64,000 bases of DNA from NCBI RefSeq assembly GCF_000772935.1, contig NZ_JPVR01000068.1:1-64000 (forward strand), written 5' to 3'. Both the position numbers and the translations under genes were made by a program. The DNA is from Lysinibacillus boronitolerans JCM 21713 = 10a = NBRC 103108 (GTDB lineage: Bacteria > Bacillota > Bacilli > Bacillales_A > Planococcaceae). Under the pieces are notes generated by a model. It was not told the origin of the DNA. It was given only the letters and a program-made list of their open reading frames with translations, and searched no databases. Below, one piece after another: positions 8,293 to 17,013 of this stretch (its first letter is position 1; every line of letters starts with the position of its first letter).

Positions 8293-8394
8293 GAAAATAT
8301 AGTTACATATATGGTTAATAATTCCTTTATAGAAGGATTTATTGGTAATTTATAGTGACTATAAAATTACAAAATGAAGAAATGAGGCGATTTA

Positions 8395-8553
8395 ATGATT
8401 AACATGATTCAATATTTAGAGCAAAATCCGACGTTGGTGACATTGTTAAAAGAAAAAAAAGCTTCTCTCATTGGTGTAACAGCATTAGAGCAAAAGGCAA
8501 TTTTGGATTCGTTTGATGAAGATTTCTGTTCTCAAAGTTTAATTTGGTACTAA
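8395..8553 (+). CDS. comX: ComX-like pheromone precursor
   Basis: 52 codons from ATG 8395, with a GAGG site seven bases upstream. The peptide shows the ComX plan: a short helical leader (MIQYLEQNPTLVTLL), a conserved central KEKKASLIGVTALEQ (compare NKEACLIGFDVQE in B. subtilis), and a variable C-terminal end with one tryptophan, here SQSLIWY with W as the penultimate residue. In ComX the tryptophan is isoprenylated by ComQ and the C-terminal end is released as a quorum-sensing pheromone. The stop codon overlaps the start of the downstream ComP-like kinase gene, as in Bacillus. No comQ precedes it; the upstream neighbour is a SUKH gene. Confidence 0.8.
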   Translation: MINMIQYLEQNPTLVTLLKEKKASLIGVTALEQKAILDSFDEDFCSQSLIWY

Positions 8554-10880
8554 AATATTTTATAAATAAACCTATATGGATAGCTATAAGTTTATATTTA
8601 TTTATTGGTTTATATTTGATTAATGTAACTTATAGCTCTCCTTCAATAAATATTGAAATTCAAGAAGAAGACGGCCAATGGTTCGTAAAGAAGCCATATT
8701 TTAAAAAATGGGCAGATAATCATCAAATAATGCTAGGGGATATTGTTTTAGAAGTTAATGGTACGCACACAGAAAATGTTTCTAATCTAAAATATGATTC
8801 TGTGATTAGAGCAGCAAATGAATTAGTAATAAAAAAGCCAGATGGCCAGATATTTGTGGTGAAAATAAGGCATTTAGATATTCCTCAACAATTCTATTAT
8901 GTGTTAGTTATTCCTTCTTGTTATTTTCTACTCACTTTATTTATTACTTTATATATTAAATACAAACAAAAAAATTCTAACTTAATTAAATTACTTATTT
9001 TATTTATACTTACTGTTTCTTTGGCATATGTTAGTAGCGGTGCTTCAAGCCGACTAGATCCTATTGGAATAATAGTAAATAGAAGCAGTATGTTGTTATG
9101 TTTAGTAATTTTAATACATTTTTTAAAAGAGTACTTTTATTTTTTGAATCTCAAATGGATATTTTTTGAAAATGTAAAAATACTTTATTTAATTCCTATA
9201 TCTGCTGTTATACTTAGTTTTTTTAGTATAATAATTCCATATACACATTACTACCATTCTTATATTGTACTTGGTATTTTCTTTCTACTCTTGGTGAGCT
9301 TATTAACTATTATGATAGTGGGGTATCTAAAATATAAAATACCTCAACTAAAAGTTCTATTGAGTAGTGTTTTTATACCATTTTTGCCTTTTCTTTTTAT
9401 GTACGCTTTACCTGTAATCGTATTTAATAGGTATATACTTTCTGCAGAAATTTGTTCTCTATTCTTAATGCTTATTCCTTTTAGTTTTATCTTTACACAA
9501 CTCACTGAACGTATATTTGATATGGAGTATTTTATTTCACGATTACGATATTACTTCAATTTCTCATTTGGATTTACTATGTGGTTGTTAATAGGCCTAT
9601 ATTTGCTCACTGATCTTTCAATTACGCGCATGACGGAGATTTTCTTTTTTGCCTTTCTGTCGTTATTGGCGTTGTTCTACATTAAAGAGCGGATTGATTA
9701 TCGTAAGCGGAAAATTTTATTTTCTACAAAAGGCGACTACATCCACCGCTTGTATACGACCGTTGAGAGTATTGGTAGAGTGGTGAAGATTGAGGATTTA
9801 TTGGAGAAATTTGTACAGGAGGTTGTGGTTCAGCTTGAAATGGAGAGTGTGTATGTGCTCACTTACGATTTTCAAACACATCAAGTTACCTTAACAAATA
9901 AATCCAAAGAATATACACAGCATCAAATAGATGAGGTGCTAGTCGAACGATTAGGCTTAGGGGATATTAAAAAGACAGATCATTTCTATATCGCCTTTAT
10001 TCATCAGGATGTGAACTATAAACGGATCCTTGTTGTGGACCATAATAAAACAATTTATCTCAAGGATGAGGAGCTGCTATGGCTAGAATTATTGCTGCTC
10101 TATTTAAATAATTTTATCGAAAACACAAAAATGGTTGAGGAGCTTTTAAATCAGTTAAAGCATATGAAAGAGGCCGATAATCGACAGCTACCATGGCTCA
10201 ATAAATTACTCTGGCTACGGTTCGAGGAAGAAAAATATCAGTTAGCACAGGAACTTCATGATACGATTTTGCAAGAACAACTGCACATTGCAAGGGAAAT
10301 GGATGTCCTCATGCATACCAAAGAAAAAGAGGAGATCCCATCTAAACTTATAAAGCTTCATGAACATATGATTATCTCACTGAATGACTTGAGGGGCTAC
10401 TGCGAAAACTTAAAGCCACCTCTATTAGATACATTGGGCTTAAATGCAGCCCTTGAAAAATTAATCCAAAAAATTCATAAACGAGCTAATTTTGTTTTGA
10501 TATATACGATTGACCGCCTCTATTTAGAGGATGAGCGTTTAAATTTAATGATTTATCGACTGTTCCAAGAATTATTAAACAATGCGTTAAAACATTCCTA
10601 TGCTAATACAGTTGAAATCCATTTACTGGGTACTGAAGAGGGGTTCCAAATTTTGTATAACGATGATGGTGTAGGCTGTAATATAGATGATATTCTACTT
10701 GCTGATTCGATGGGCATACAAGGAATGCAGGAGCGAGTTCAAGCTTTTAATGGAAAATTCGCATTAGATAGCAAAGTAGGAGAAGGGATGACGATTCGTA
10801 TCCAAGTAAGTGAAACCCAACATACGAATCCCTATACCTATAAGACCCTGACCCGACCAACTTATATGATACGAGGATAA
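8544..10880 (+). CDS. comP: ComP-like membrane sensor histidine kinase
   Basis: 778 residues; the frame begins with TTG 8544, overlapping the comX end by 10 bp and lacking its own ribosome site, so translation is probably coupled to comX. Layout matches ComP: a first membrane helix, an extracellular PDZ-like segment (GDIVLEVNG at ~70), about seven more helices to ~380, the signature FDMEYFISRLRYY, a GAF-like linker, then a HisKA_3 phosphoacceptor ELHDTILQEQ (His 572) and a HATPase domain (NNALKHS, DDGVGCN, MGIQGMQER). The B. subtilis protein is of similar length (~770). It should sense the mature ComX peptide and phosphorylate a ComA-type regulator; none is encoded next to it. The 5' half is visibly more AT-rich than the kinase half. 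Confidence 0.88.
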   Translation: MVLKYFINKPIWIAISLYLFIGLYLINVTYSSPSINIEIQEEDGQWFVKKPYFKKWADNHQIMLGDIVLEVNGTHTENVSNLKYDSVIRAANELVIKKPDGQIFVVKIRHLDIPQQFYYVLVIPSCYFLLTLFITLYIKYKQKNSNLIKLLILFILTVSLAYVSSGASSRLDPIGIIVNRSSMLLCLVILIHFLKEYFYFLNLKWIFFENVKILYLIPISAVILSFFSIIIPYTHYYHSYIVLGIFFLLLVSLLTIMIVGYLKYKIPQLKVLLSSVFIPFLPFLFMYALPVIVFNRYILSAEICSLFLMLIPFSFIFTQLTERIFDMEYFISRLRYYFNFSFGFTMWLLIGLYLLTDLSITRMTEIFFFAFLSLLALFYIKERIDYRKRKILFSTKGDYIHRLYTTVESIGRVVKIEDLLEKFVQEVVVQLEMESVYVLTYDFQTHQVTLTNKSKEYTQHQIDEVLVERLGLGDIKKTDHFYIAFIHQDVNYKRILVVDHNKTIYLKDEELLWLELLLLYLNNFIENTKMVEELLNQLKHMKEADNRQLPWLNKLLWLRFEEEKYQLAQELHDTILQEQLHIAREMDVLMHTKEKEEIPSKLIKLHEHMIISLNDLRGYCENLKPPLLDTLGLNAALEKLIQKIHKRANFVLIYTIDRLYLEDERLNLMIYRLFQELLNNALKHSYANTVEIHLLGTEEGFQILYNDDGVGCNIDDILLADSMGIQGMQERVQAFNGKFALDSKVGEGMTIRIQVSETQHTNPYTYKTLTRPTYMIRG

Positions 10881-10921
10881 CCAGATGAAGCGGAAGCATA
10901 AATGCATACATTTTTTTAACA

Positions 10922-10971
10922 CCTTTTAATCTCTTCGTAGATGCTACGAATGTGGATTAGAAGGCTTTTGT
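10922..10971 (+). terminator. Terminator after comP
   Basis: Imperfect long hairpin CCTTTTAATC...TTCGTAG / CTACGAA...GGATTAGAAGG followed by CTTTTG. Confidence 0.65.
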
Positions 10972-11156
10972 TTGAAATTGAGTTTATTTATATATATGAA
11001 TAAATCAAAAATAATAAAATATTATCAAAAGTATATTATTTGATAAATAGTAAATCAGGAAGAAATACACTTTTTGGAGTATTTATCTAATATTCAAGGA
11101 AATTATGGCCATATGACCGATATAATTCATGAGAAGGATTGAGGAGGTCAATAGAT

Positions 11157-14006
11157 TTGAATAAAAAATTATTTTTAACAGCAGCAGCCATTCCTGTTAC
11201 ACTTATTGTTCCCACTGTAGCAAGTGCGGCTGAAACAGTTTCAGTCACGGGAGATAATATTGTTAACGCAACATTAAAAGTGGATAAATTACCGAATGAT
11301 ACAATTGTCAATGCCTATCAATGGTATTATCTAGAGGAAATTACCGGTGAAGAGGGATCAACAAATAAGCCGATTTCTGGTGCAACATCTATTTCCTTAA
11401 AAGTACCCGTTGAAGCAGCTGGAAAAAGCATTTTTGTGGAAGCAACGACGACAGACGGTAAAAAATTTAAAAGTGAACCGCGCACTATTCAGCCATTAGA
11501 GCTTGATATCACCATTCCAACGTTAGAGGGTCAATCTGCTGGCTTTGTAGCACCTGGAGAAACAGTGAAAGTAGCTGGAATTACTGTAACTGATAAGAAT
11601 GGTGCAAAATTGCAAAGTGATCAAATTACATATAGTTATCAATGGTTTTATAAATTAGGTGATAACTCCTTCACTATCTTAGAGGGAGCTTCAGGTAGTA
11701 CATATACGATTCCGAAGGATGCCATTGAAAAGGATATTAAGAATATTGCTGTCACAGTCAAAGCAAAAGTTGGTCTTTCTTTTGCGGAATCTAAACTATC
11801 GGATACCATCACTGTCTCTAAACAACCCACTGATACTTTAACGAAAGAGATTAAAGATTTACTGGTCAATGATAATAAATACAATGTATCAAGCTTTGCA
11901 GAATTTGGTGCTAAAGTTGCGGAACTAGAAAAAAACTATCAATCTTTATCAACAGCGGCTAAAGGTAATGTGTCTAATTATGATGTCTTAAAGCGAGCAC
12001 TTGCTGATGTTGAATTAATAACTAAGTTAAATGAAAAATGGAGCAAAATAGAGACTAGTAATGAAAAAGAAATAAAGGAACTAGAAGAGGCTTATAATAA
12101 GCTAGATCTGTTACAGCGTAGCTTAGATGTAGATGAGACCTTATATACGGGCATTAAAAACCTATTAAAAGAGCCAAATGATCTTGAAGAGATAAAAGAA
12201 GTGCGAAGACTCAATCAAGCTATTATTAATTTATTATCTTATGAGCATTCTCTTGTGAAATATGTAGCTTCTGATATTGATTCCTTACAAGAGGCAGTGA
12301 AGACAATCGAAGCAGATATTGAGAAATTATCACAAAGCTATCGAGCTGCTGTTCAAAATCAAGCAATTTTGACTGAGGCTAAATCAGATATTAAAAAGGT
12401 CGAGCAATTAATTAAATCATTTGATAAATTAGCTACAAATCTTACACCTAATAAGCAAGTGACGACTGCTAAATCTATTCGAACAGCCTATGAAAAATTG
12501 ACATATAAACAATTAAAATTAGTGCCAGATGTGTATGTGCAGCGTTTGACTACTGCAGAACGTGCAGAAGAAAGCCAAATTATAAATCTAAATAATGTCA
12601 TAGATAGCTATATTGGTGATGATGTTTATCCGTTCGATCCGTCTGCTAGTTCATGGCAAAGTCATGTCAATAATGTCAATCAAATAATCAAGGAATACAA
12701 GAGCTTAACGAAAGCCTCAGCAGCACAAATTATTGGCTACGATAATCTTGTTACCTTACAGAAAGATTTAAAAGCAGCTGAAAAAGTAATTAAAGATATG
12801 GATGCCTATCAAAAGTTATCTGCAACAACTGGTGTAACGGAAAGTAAACTTAATTCAAGCTATACAAGTACTTTAAAAGCTTATAATAATCTTACAAATT
12901 TACAGCAATCCCTAGTATATAATGCTGATGAATTTTTACTTAACACGCCAAAGATTTCAGTTGATGGCAATGGTAAAGTGCCTACTGATAAAGCAGCAGC
13001 AGAGGCGTTAAAGGCGGATATCGCCAAATTAGCGGATGTGACGAAATATTCATTCAATCAATTAGAAACCGCTGTTAATACAGCTTCAGAATCCTATAAA
13101 AAATTGTCTTCAGCTGCAAGAAAATACGTGACAAATTATTATTTATTAACAGCAGCAAATAAGGATATTACAGGTGTAAAATCATTCTATAAAAAAATAC
13201 AGACCGCTAGAGAAGAAACAGATGCTGCAAAAAAGTCAAAAAAAATTGAAACAGTGCAAAAAGCTTATGCGAAATTACCTGCGAATCAGCAGCATTTAGC
13301 AAAAGAACAATATGAAGCTTTATTAAAAAATCAAAATATCGATGAAAATGCATCGAAAATTACACAGCTAAATAATGATATTGCCACAATTGTTTCCAAT
13401 GATCTCTATGCCGTTACGATCGATAAAATTAAAAATCTTTCTACACAATATAGTAGCCTTAGTTCAAGTGAGAAAAAACTGATTACGAACTATGATATTT
13501 TAAAAACTGCGCTTGCAGACGTGAAAAAAGTGGAAAGCTTTATGAAGACCTATGAGAAATCCTTTGCTTCAAATCCAAGCACAGTGATCAAGGCATATGA
13601 AAAGCTTACATCGAAACAAGTGAGTCTAATTGATGCAGGAACTAGACAATTGATTATTGATAAGCAAAAAGGACAACAGCAAACGAATGAAAATGCGTTG
13701 TCGCTAATTGAATCCATCAATTCACTCCTTGTAAAAGGTGAATATATCGATGGTTTACAGGAAAAAGTAAGTGAAATCCGTAAAGCCTATGATGCTTTGA
13801 GTGACGCTGATAAAAAGGTTGTTAAAAATTATTCGAAGCTCACACAAGCGGAAGGTGACTTGAAAAAGGTTGAAGAGGTGCATGCTATATACGAACCAGC
13901 AGGGAGTAGCAATGATACAGCACGTAAAGCATGGCAAACTGCCTTTGGAAAGCTCTCTAAAAGATTAGAGTTACTCTATACAAACATGTACCCAACTGAG
14001 CAATAA
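11157..14006 (+). CDS. Large secreted repeat protein (Ig-like plus tandem helical repeats)
   Basis: 949 residues from TTG 11157, chosen for GAGGAGGT ten bases upstream. An N-terminal signal peptide ends at VASA|AE (about residue 23). Two Ig-like domains follow (each with a YQWYY or YQWFY strand), to about residue 215. The rest is a chain of helical repeats of two alternating types: one with the pattern YxxLSxxxKxxVxNYxxLxxAxxD (for example AAKGNVSNYDVLKRA, SEKKLITNYDILKTA, ADKKVVKNYSKLTQA), the other with YEKLTxKQLxLV. They resemble FIVAR-type cell-surface repeats. I see no LPXTG, SLH or transmembrane anchor, so it is secreted or loosely wall-bound. Function unknown; probably structural or adhesive. 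Confidence 0.7.
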   Translation: MNKKLFLTAAAIPVTLIVPTVASAAETVSVTGDNIVNATLKVDKLPNDTIVNAYQWYYLEEITGEEGSTNKPISGATSISLKVPVEAAGKSIFVEATTTDGKKFKSEPRTIQPLELDITIPTLEGQSAGFVAPGETVKVAGITVTDKNGAKLQSDQITYSYQWFYKLGDNSFTILEGASGSTYTIPKDAIEKDIKNIAVTVKAKVGLSFAESKLSDTITVSKQPTDTLTKEIKDLLVNDNKYNVSSFAEFGAKVAELEKNYQSLSTAAKGNVSNYDVLKRALADVELITKLNEKWSKIETSNEKEIKELEEAYNKLDLLQRSLDVDETLYTGIKNLLKEPNDLEEIKEVRRLNQAIINLLSYEHSLVKYVASDIDSLQEAVKTIEADIEKLSQSYRAAVQNQAILTEAKSDIKKVEQLIKSFDKLATNLTPNKQVTTAKSIRTAYEKLTYKQLKLVPDVYVQRLTTAERAEESQIINLNNVIDSYIGDDVYPFDPSASSWQSHVNNVNQIIKEYKSLTKASAAQIIGYDNLVTLQKDLKAAEKVIKDMDAYQKLSATTGVTESKLNSSYTSTLKAYNNLTNLQQSLVYNADEFLLNTPKISVDGNGKVPTDKAAAEALKADIAKLADVTKYSFNQLETAVNTASESYKKLSSAARKYVTNYYLLTAANKDITGVKSFYKKIQTAREETDAAKKSKKIETVQKAYAKLPANQQHLAKEQYEALLKNQNIDENASKITQLNNDIATIVSNDLYAVTIDKIKNLSTQYSSLSSSEKKLITNYDILKTALADVKKVESFMKTYEKSFASNPSTVIKAYEKLTSKQVSLIDAGTRQLIIDKQKGQQQTNENALSLIESINSLLVKGEYIDGLQEKVSEIRKAYDALSDADKKVVKNYSKLTQAEGDLKKVEEVHAIYEPAGSSNDTARKAWQTAFGKLSKRLELLYTNMYPTEQ

Positions 14007-14020
14007 TATTACTTCCAGAT

Positions 14021-14050
14021 GGCCTCGAACAGTTTTCGGGGCTTTTCTTT
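14021..14050 (+). terminator. Terminator after the repeat protein
   Basis: Short hairpin GGCCTCGAA / TTCGGGGC with a CTTTTCTTT tail. Confidence 0.55.
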
Positions 14051-14158
14051 ATCCATAAAATTTGTCTAGTAATTTGATTGTCCGCTATACTAGGTATAAC
14101 AAGGGAAGAAAATATTTTACATAAGATTGAAGTTTCACAAAGAAGGTAGGAACAAAAG

Positions 14159-15460
14159 ATGTATAAAATAGGTGTTGTTGGACCCATTCAATCCGTTGAA
14201 AGAATCATTGCCTTAGCACGTGAAATCGAACAGGATATGGAATTTATTCCGTATATATATGAAGTGGCGACAGAAACAAAGCATCTTGTGGAGACACATA
14301 ATCAGGCTGTCGATTTCTGGCTGTTTTCTGGTTACATTCCCTATAAGCTTGCTAGTCAAACGAATGTATCCAAAGATAAATTGACCCATATTATTTTTTC
14401 CGAAGCGGCTATTTATCGGGGGTTTTTAGAGCAGTCCTATCAGCAAAAAAAGTTTATAGAAAATGTTAGTATCGATATTATTCCTTCGCCTTCTCAAATG
14501 GCTTCAGAAAGTCTTGCAGAGATTCAGCATAATGTCCATCATATGTATCTAAAGGAATTTGATGTCGCTATTGATCCACAAGAGCTATTTGATTTCCACT
14601 ATCGTCTTTGGCAGAAGGGCAAAATTGATTTTGCGATTACTTGTTATCCTTCTGTTGATGAAGAGCTGAAGAAACGAGGTGTGCCATCTTATTGGGTTTC
14701 CCCGACAAAAACAGAAATTTATCATACGGTTCAGCTTTTTACTGAAAAAATCAAAACGTCCTATTATAAAGAAACGCAAATTGGTGCAGTCATGCTTGAA
14801 ATAAAGGACTTCGATTCATTAAAAGAGCGCATGAAGCAAGGCTATCGTATTCAATATTTAGAGTTACGTACAAAGGAAAATCTACTACAGCTCTGTGAAC
14901 AGATTGATGGCTCTCTTATTGAAGAGGGGAATGGTAAATATACCATCTTTAGTACAAGAGGTGCGATTGAAGGGCAAATACGATTTTTACAGGAAAAAAT
15001 GTATCAGTTGTCGATTGAAATGGAGACGAAGGTGACAGCAGGCATTGGCTTTGCTCAAACAGTGTTCAATGCTGAGTTACATGCCCACCGAGGACTAAGA
15101 CAGACGAAGGAAAATGAGGCTATTGATATCGTAATGATACAGGATGATGGCACCATTATTGAATCGGTAGGGAATGTAGAAGAGCTATCCTATTCCTACC
15201 GAGCTGAAGACCCTTATATTTTAGAAAAACTAAAAAAAGGGAATATTAGTATTAAAACCTATATGAAAATCCATGCACTTGTACAAAAAATGCACTGGAA
15301 GCATTTTACGACAAAGGATTTAGCGACACAGCTGCAAATGAGTGAAAGAAATGCCCAACGAATCGTGGCAGATTTATGTAATGTAGATTTAGCGAGAATT
15401 TGTGGAGAAGAGTTGCAGCATACTCGAGGCAGACCGATAAAAATGTACCAACTTGTCTAA
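14159..15460 (+). CDS. Transcriptional regulator with C-terminal helix-turn-helix
   Basis: 433 residues, cytoplasmic. The first ~190 residues (IGVVGPIQSVERIIALARE at the start) look like a ligand-sensing domain. A middle domain (~200-330) has a GGDEF-cyclase-like fold pattern but no GGDEF motif. The C-terminus (~370-430) carries a winged HTH: FTTKDLATQLQMSERNAQRIVADLC, given here as DLATQLQMSERNAQRI, ending in RPIKMYQL. Such proteins usually sit beside transport or peptidase genes they control. The MFS transporter, M20 amidohydrolase and glutaminase follow, which are the likely targets. Family not named with confidence. Confidence 0.6.
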   Translation: MYKIGVVGPIQSVERIIALAREIEQDMEFIPYIYEVATETKHLVETHNQAVDFWLFSGYIPYKLASQTNVSKDKLTHIIFSEAAIYRGFLEQSYQQKKFIENVSIDIIPSPSQMASESLAEIQHNVHHMYLKEFDVAIDPQELFDFHYRLWQKGKIDFAITCYPSVDEELKKRGVPSYWVSPTKTEIYHTVQLFTEKIKTSYYKETQIGAVMLEIKDFDSLKERMKQGYRIQYLELRTKENLLQLCEQIDGSLIEEGNGKYTIFSTRGAIEGQIRFLQEKMYQLSIEMETKVTAGIGFAQTVFNAELHAHRGLRQTKENEAIDIVMIQDDGTIIESVGNVEELSYSYRAEDPYILEKLKKGNISIKTYMKIHALVQKMHWKHFTTKDLATQLQMSERNAQRIVADLCNVDLARICGEELQHTRGRPIKMYQLV

Positions 15461-15468
15461 AAATTATA

Positions 15469-15510
15469 AAAATGTCCCATGCCAATAAGTGGTGTGGGAC
15501 ATTTTTTTTC
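15469..15510 (+). terminator. Intrinsic terminator
   Basis: Arms AAAATGTCCCA and TGGGACATTTT with eight Ts. Confidence 0.85.
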
Positions 15511-15643
15511 TGCTATTTCTTAGAAGAATCTCTTTTTAAAAATACAGATAAATCAATGTTTTCATCGGTTTATTAGGTAAATAATATGGATTTACGAAGA
15601 CGATTATTTATTAGAAATTTTCAAAAAAAATATTGTCTTTTGA

Positions 15644-15672
15644 TTGAACTTTGATTATTATACGAATATATA
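15644..15672 (+). promoter_or_regulatory. Predicted sigma-A promoter for the MFS/amidohydrolase operon
   Basis: TTGAAC at 15644 and TATATA at 15667, spaced 17 bp. It lies about 100 bp before the MFS gene in the only sizeable gap between the regulator and its presumed targets. No other gene lies in the 313-bp gap. Confidence 0.5.
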
Positions 15673-15773
15673 ACGAAAATGTCGGTATATAAGAGGGGAT
15701 TTGTTGGGGGGCATTGATAATCAAGTAAAGTCATGGCAATTAAGAAGGATTTTTATATATGGGAGGGATATGA

Positions 15774-16994
15774 ATGACAACAAATGAAGTAACGAAGAAA
15801 TCTAGAAATGTCATCCTTGCGCTTTTATTTTTAGGCTGGTCTTTAGGGAATTTGGATCGCTATATTATGAACTATGCAGTGGTTTCGATTACAGGGGATT
15901 TGCAGCTGGATGCATCTTCTACGGGTATTATTTTAAGCGCTTTCTTTTTAGGCTATGCCATTATGCAAATACCAGGTGGCTGGCTTGCGGATAAATTTGG
16001 CGCAAAACGAGTTTTATTAATGGCTGTTATCATGTGGTCTATTTTTACGGGCCTAACGGCTATTGCTTGGTCTTTAACAGCAATGATTGTGATTCGCTTC
16101 TTATTTGGCATTGGCGAGGGTGGTTTCCAGCCATCAAGCTCTAAAATTATTGCTACGATCTTCCCGAAAGAGGAAAGAGGCAGAGCGATGTCCATCATGC
16201 TTACTTCTGGTGGGATTGTTTCACTCATCGTCCCTTTGCTAGCTGCTTATTTATTAGGAACGATTGGCTGGCGCATGATGTTTATCATCATTGGGGCAAT
16301 TGGAGCAATAATTGCCTTTTTATATTGGAAATACATTCAACTCCCGCAAGATGAGGCAGCTACAGCTGGAACAGAAGATACTTCGAACAAAGTGAATTTT
16401 AAAGAGTTATTGAAAACACCCCTAATGTGGAATTTAATCATTGCTTATTTCTGTATTTATGCAGTGAACTGGGGATTAGTTTCTTGGATTCCAACTTATC
16501 TTCAAAAAAACAGAGGCTTGGATTTAATGTCCATTGGTTGGGCACAAACAATACCTGCCATCACAACGATTATTGGTGTATACGGTAGTGGCTATATCAT
16601 TGATAAGCTACCTAAAGGTATGGAGAAAGTGTTAGGCTCCATCTCCTGTGCAGTCATCGGTCTTTTATTGTATTTAATGTTTACTGCCAAAACAGTGACG
16701 TTATTTATTGGTTACCAAACAGTCGTTTCGATCTTTATCGCGTTCGTCATTACATTATTACCTGTTATTGTACTCAAGAAGCTACCTTCTTCTATCACAG
16801 GTTCTGCAATGGGGATTGCCAATACAGGTGGACAATTAGCAGGGTTTGTTACGCCAATGGCGATTGGATTTATGGTTGATGCCTTTAATGGCTCCTTTGA
16901 TGCAGCCTTTTGGATGTTAATTGGCTTTGCGCTTATCTGTATTGTGTCGCTTGTCACACTAAACGACCAAAAAGGAACACTGTTAAAAGCATAA
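15774..16994 (+). CDS. MFS transporter (anion:cation symporter-like)
   Basis: 406 residues with 12 predicted membrane helices. The N-terminal half has WSLGNLDRYIMNYAV, then GWLADKFGAKRVLL, the MFS loop 2-3 signature, and RFLFGIGEGGFQPSS in helix 4. This pattern is typical of the ACS group that imports organic anions. The next gene, 19 bp on, hydrolyses amide-linked glutamates or similar, so the transporter probably imports its substrate. A GGGAGG site supports the ATG. Confidence 0.8.
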   Translation: MTTNEVTKKSRNVILALLFLGWSLGNLDRYIMNYAVVSITGDLQLDASSTGIILSAFFLGYAIMQIPGGWLADKFGAKRVLLMAVIMWSIFTGLTAIAWSLTAMIVIRFLFGIGEGGFQPSSSKIIATIFPKEERGRAMSIMLTSGGIVSLIVPLLAAYLLGTIGWRMMFIIIGAIGAIIAFLYWKYIQLPQDEAATAGTEDTSNKVNFKELLKTPLMWNLIIAYFCIYAVNWGLVSWIPTYLQKNRGLDLMSIGWAQTIPAITTIIGVYGSGYIIDKLPKGMEKVLGSISCAVIGLLLYLMFTAKTVTLFIGYQTVVSIFIAFVITLLPVIVLKKLPSSITGSAMGIANTGGQLAGFVTPMAIGFMVDAFNGSFDAAFWMLIGFALICIVSLVTLNDQKGTLLKA

Positions 16995-17013
16995 TGAAAT
17001 GGGAGGAACAAAA

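Noticed and set aside
8170-8394. comQ or a comQ fragment upstream of comX
   Set aside because: All frames were read; no polyprenyl-synthase-like motif or long frame exists there.
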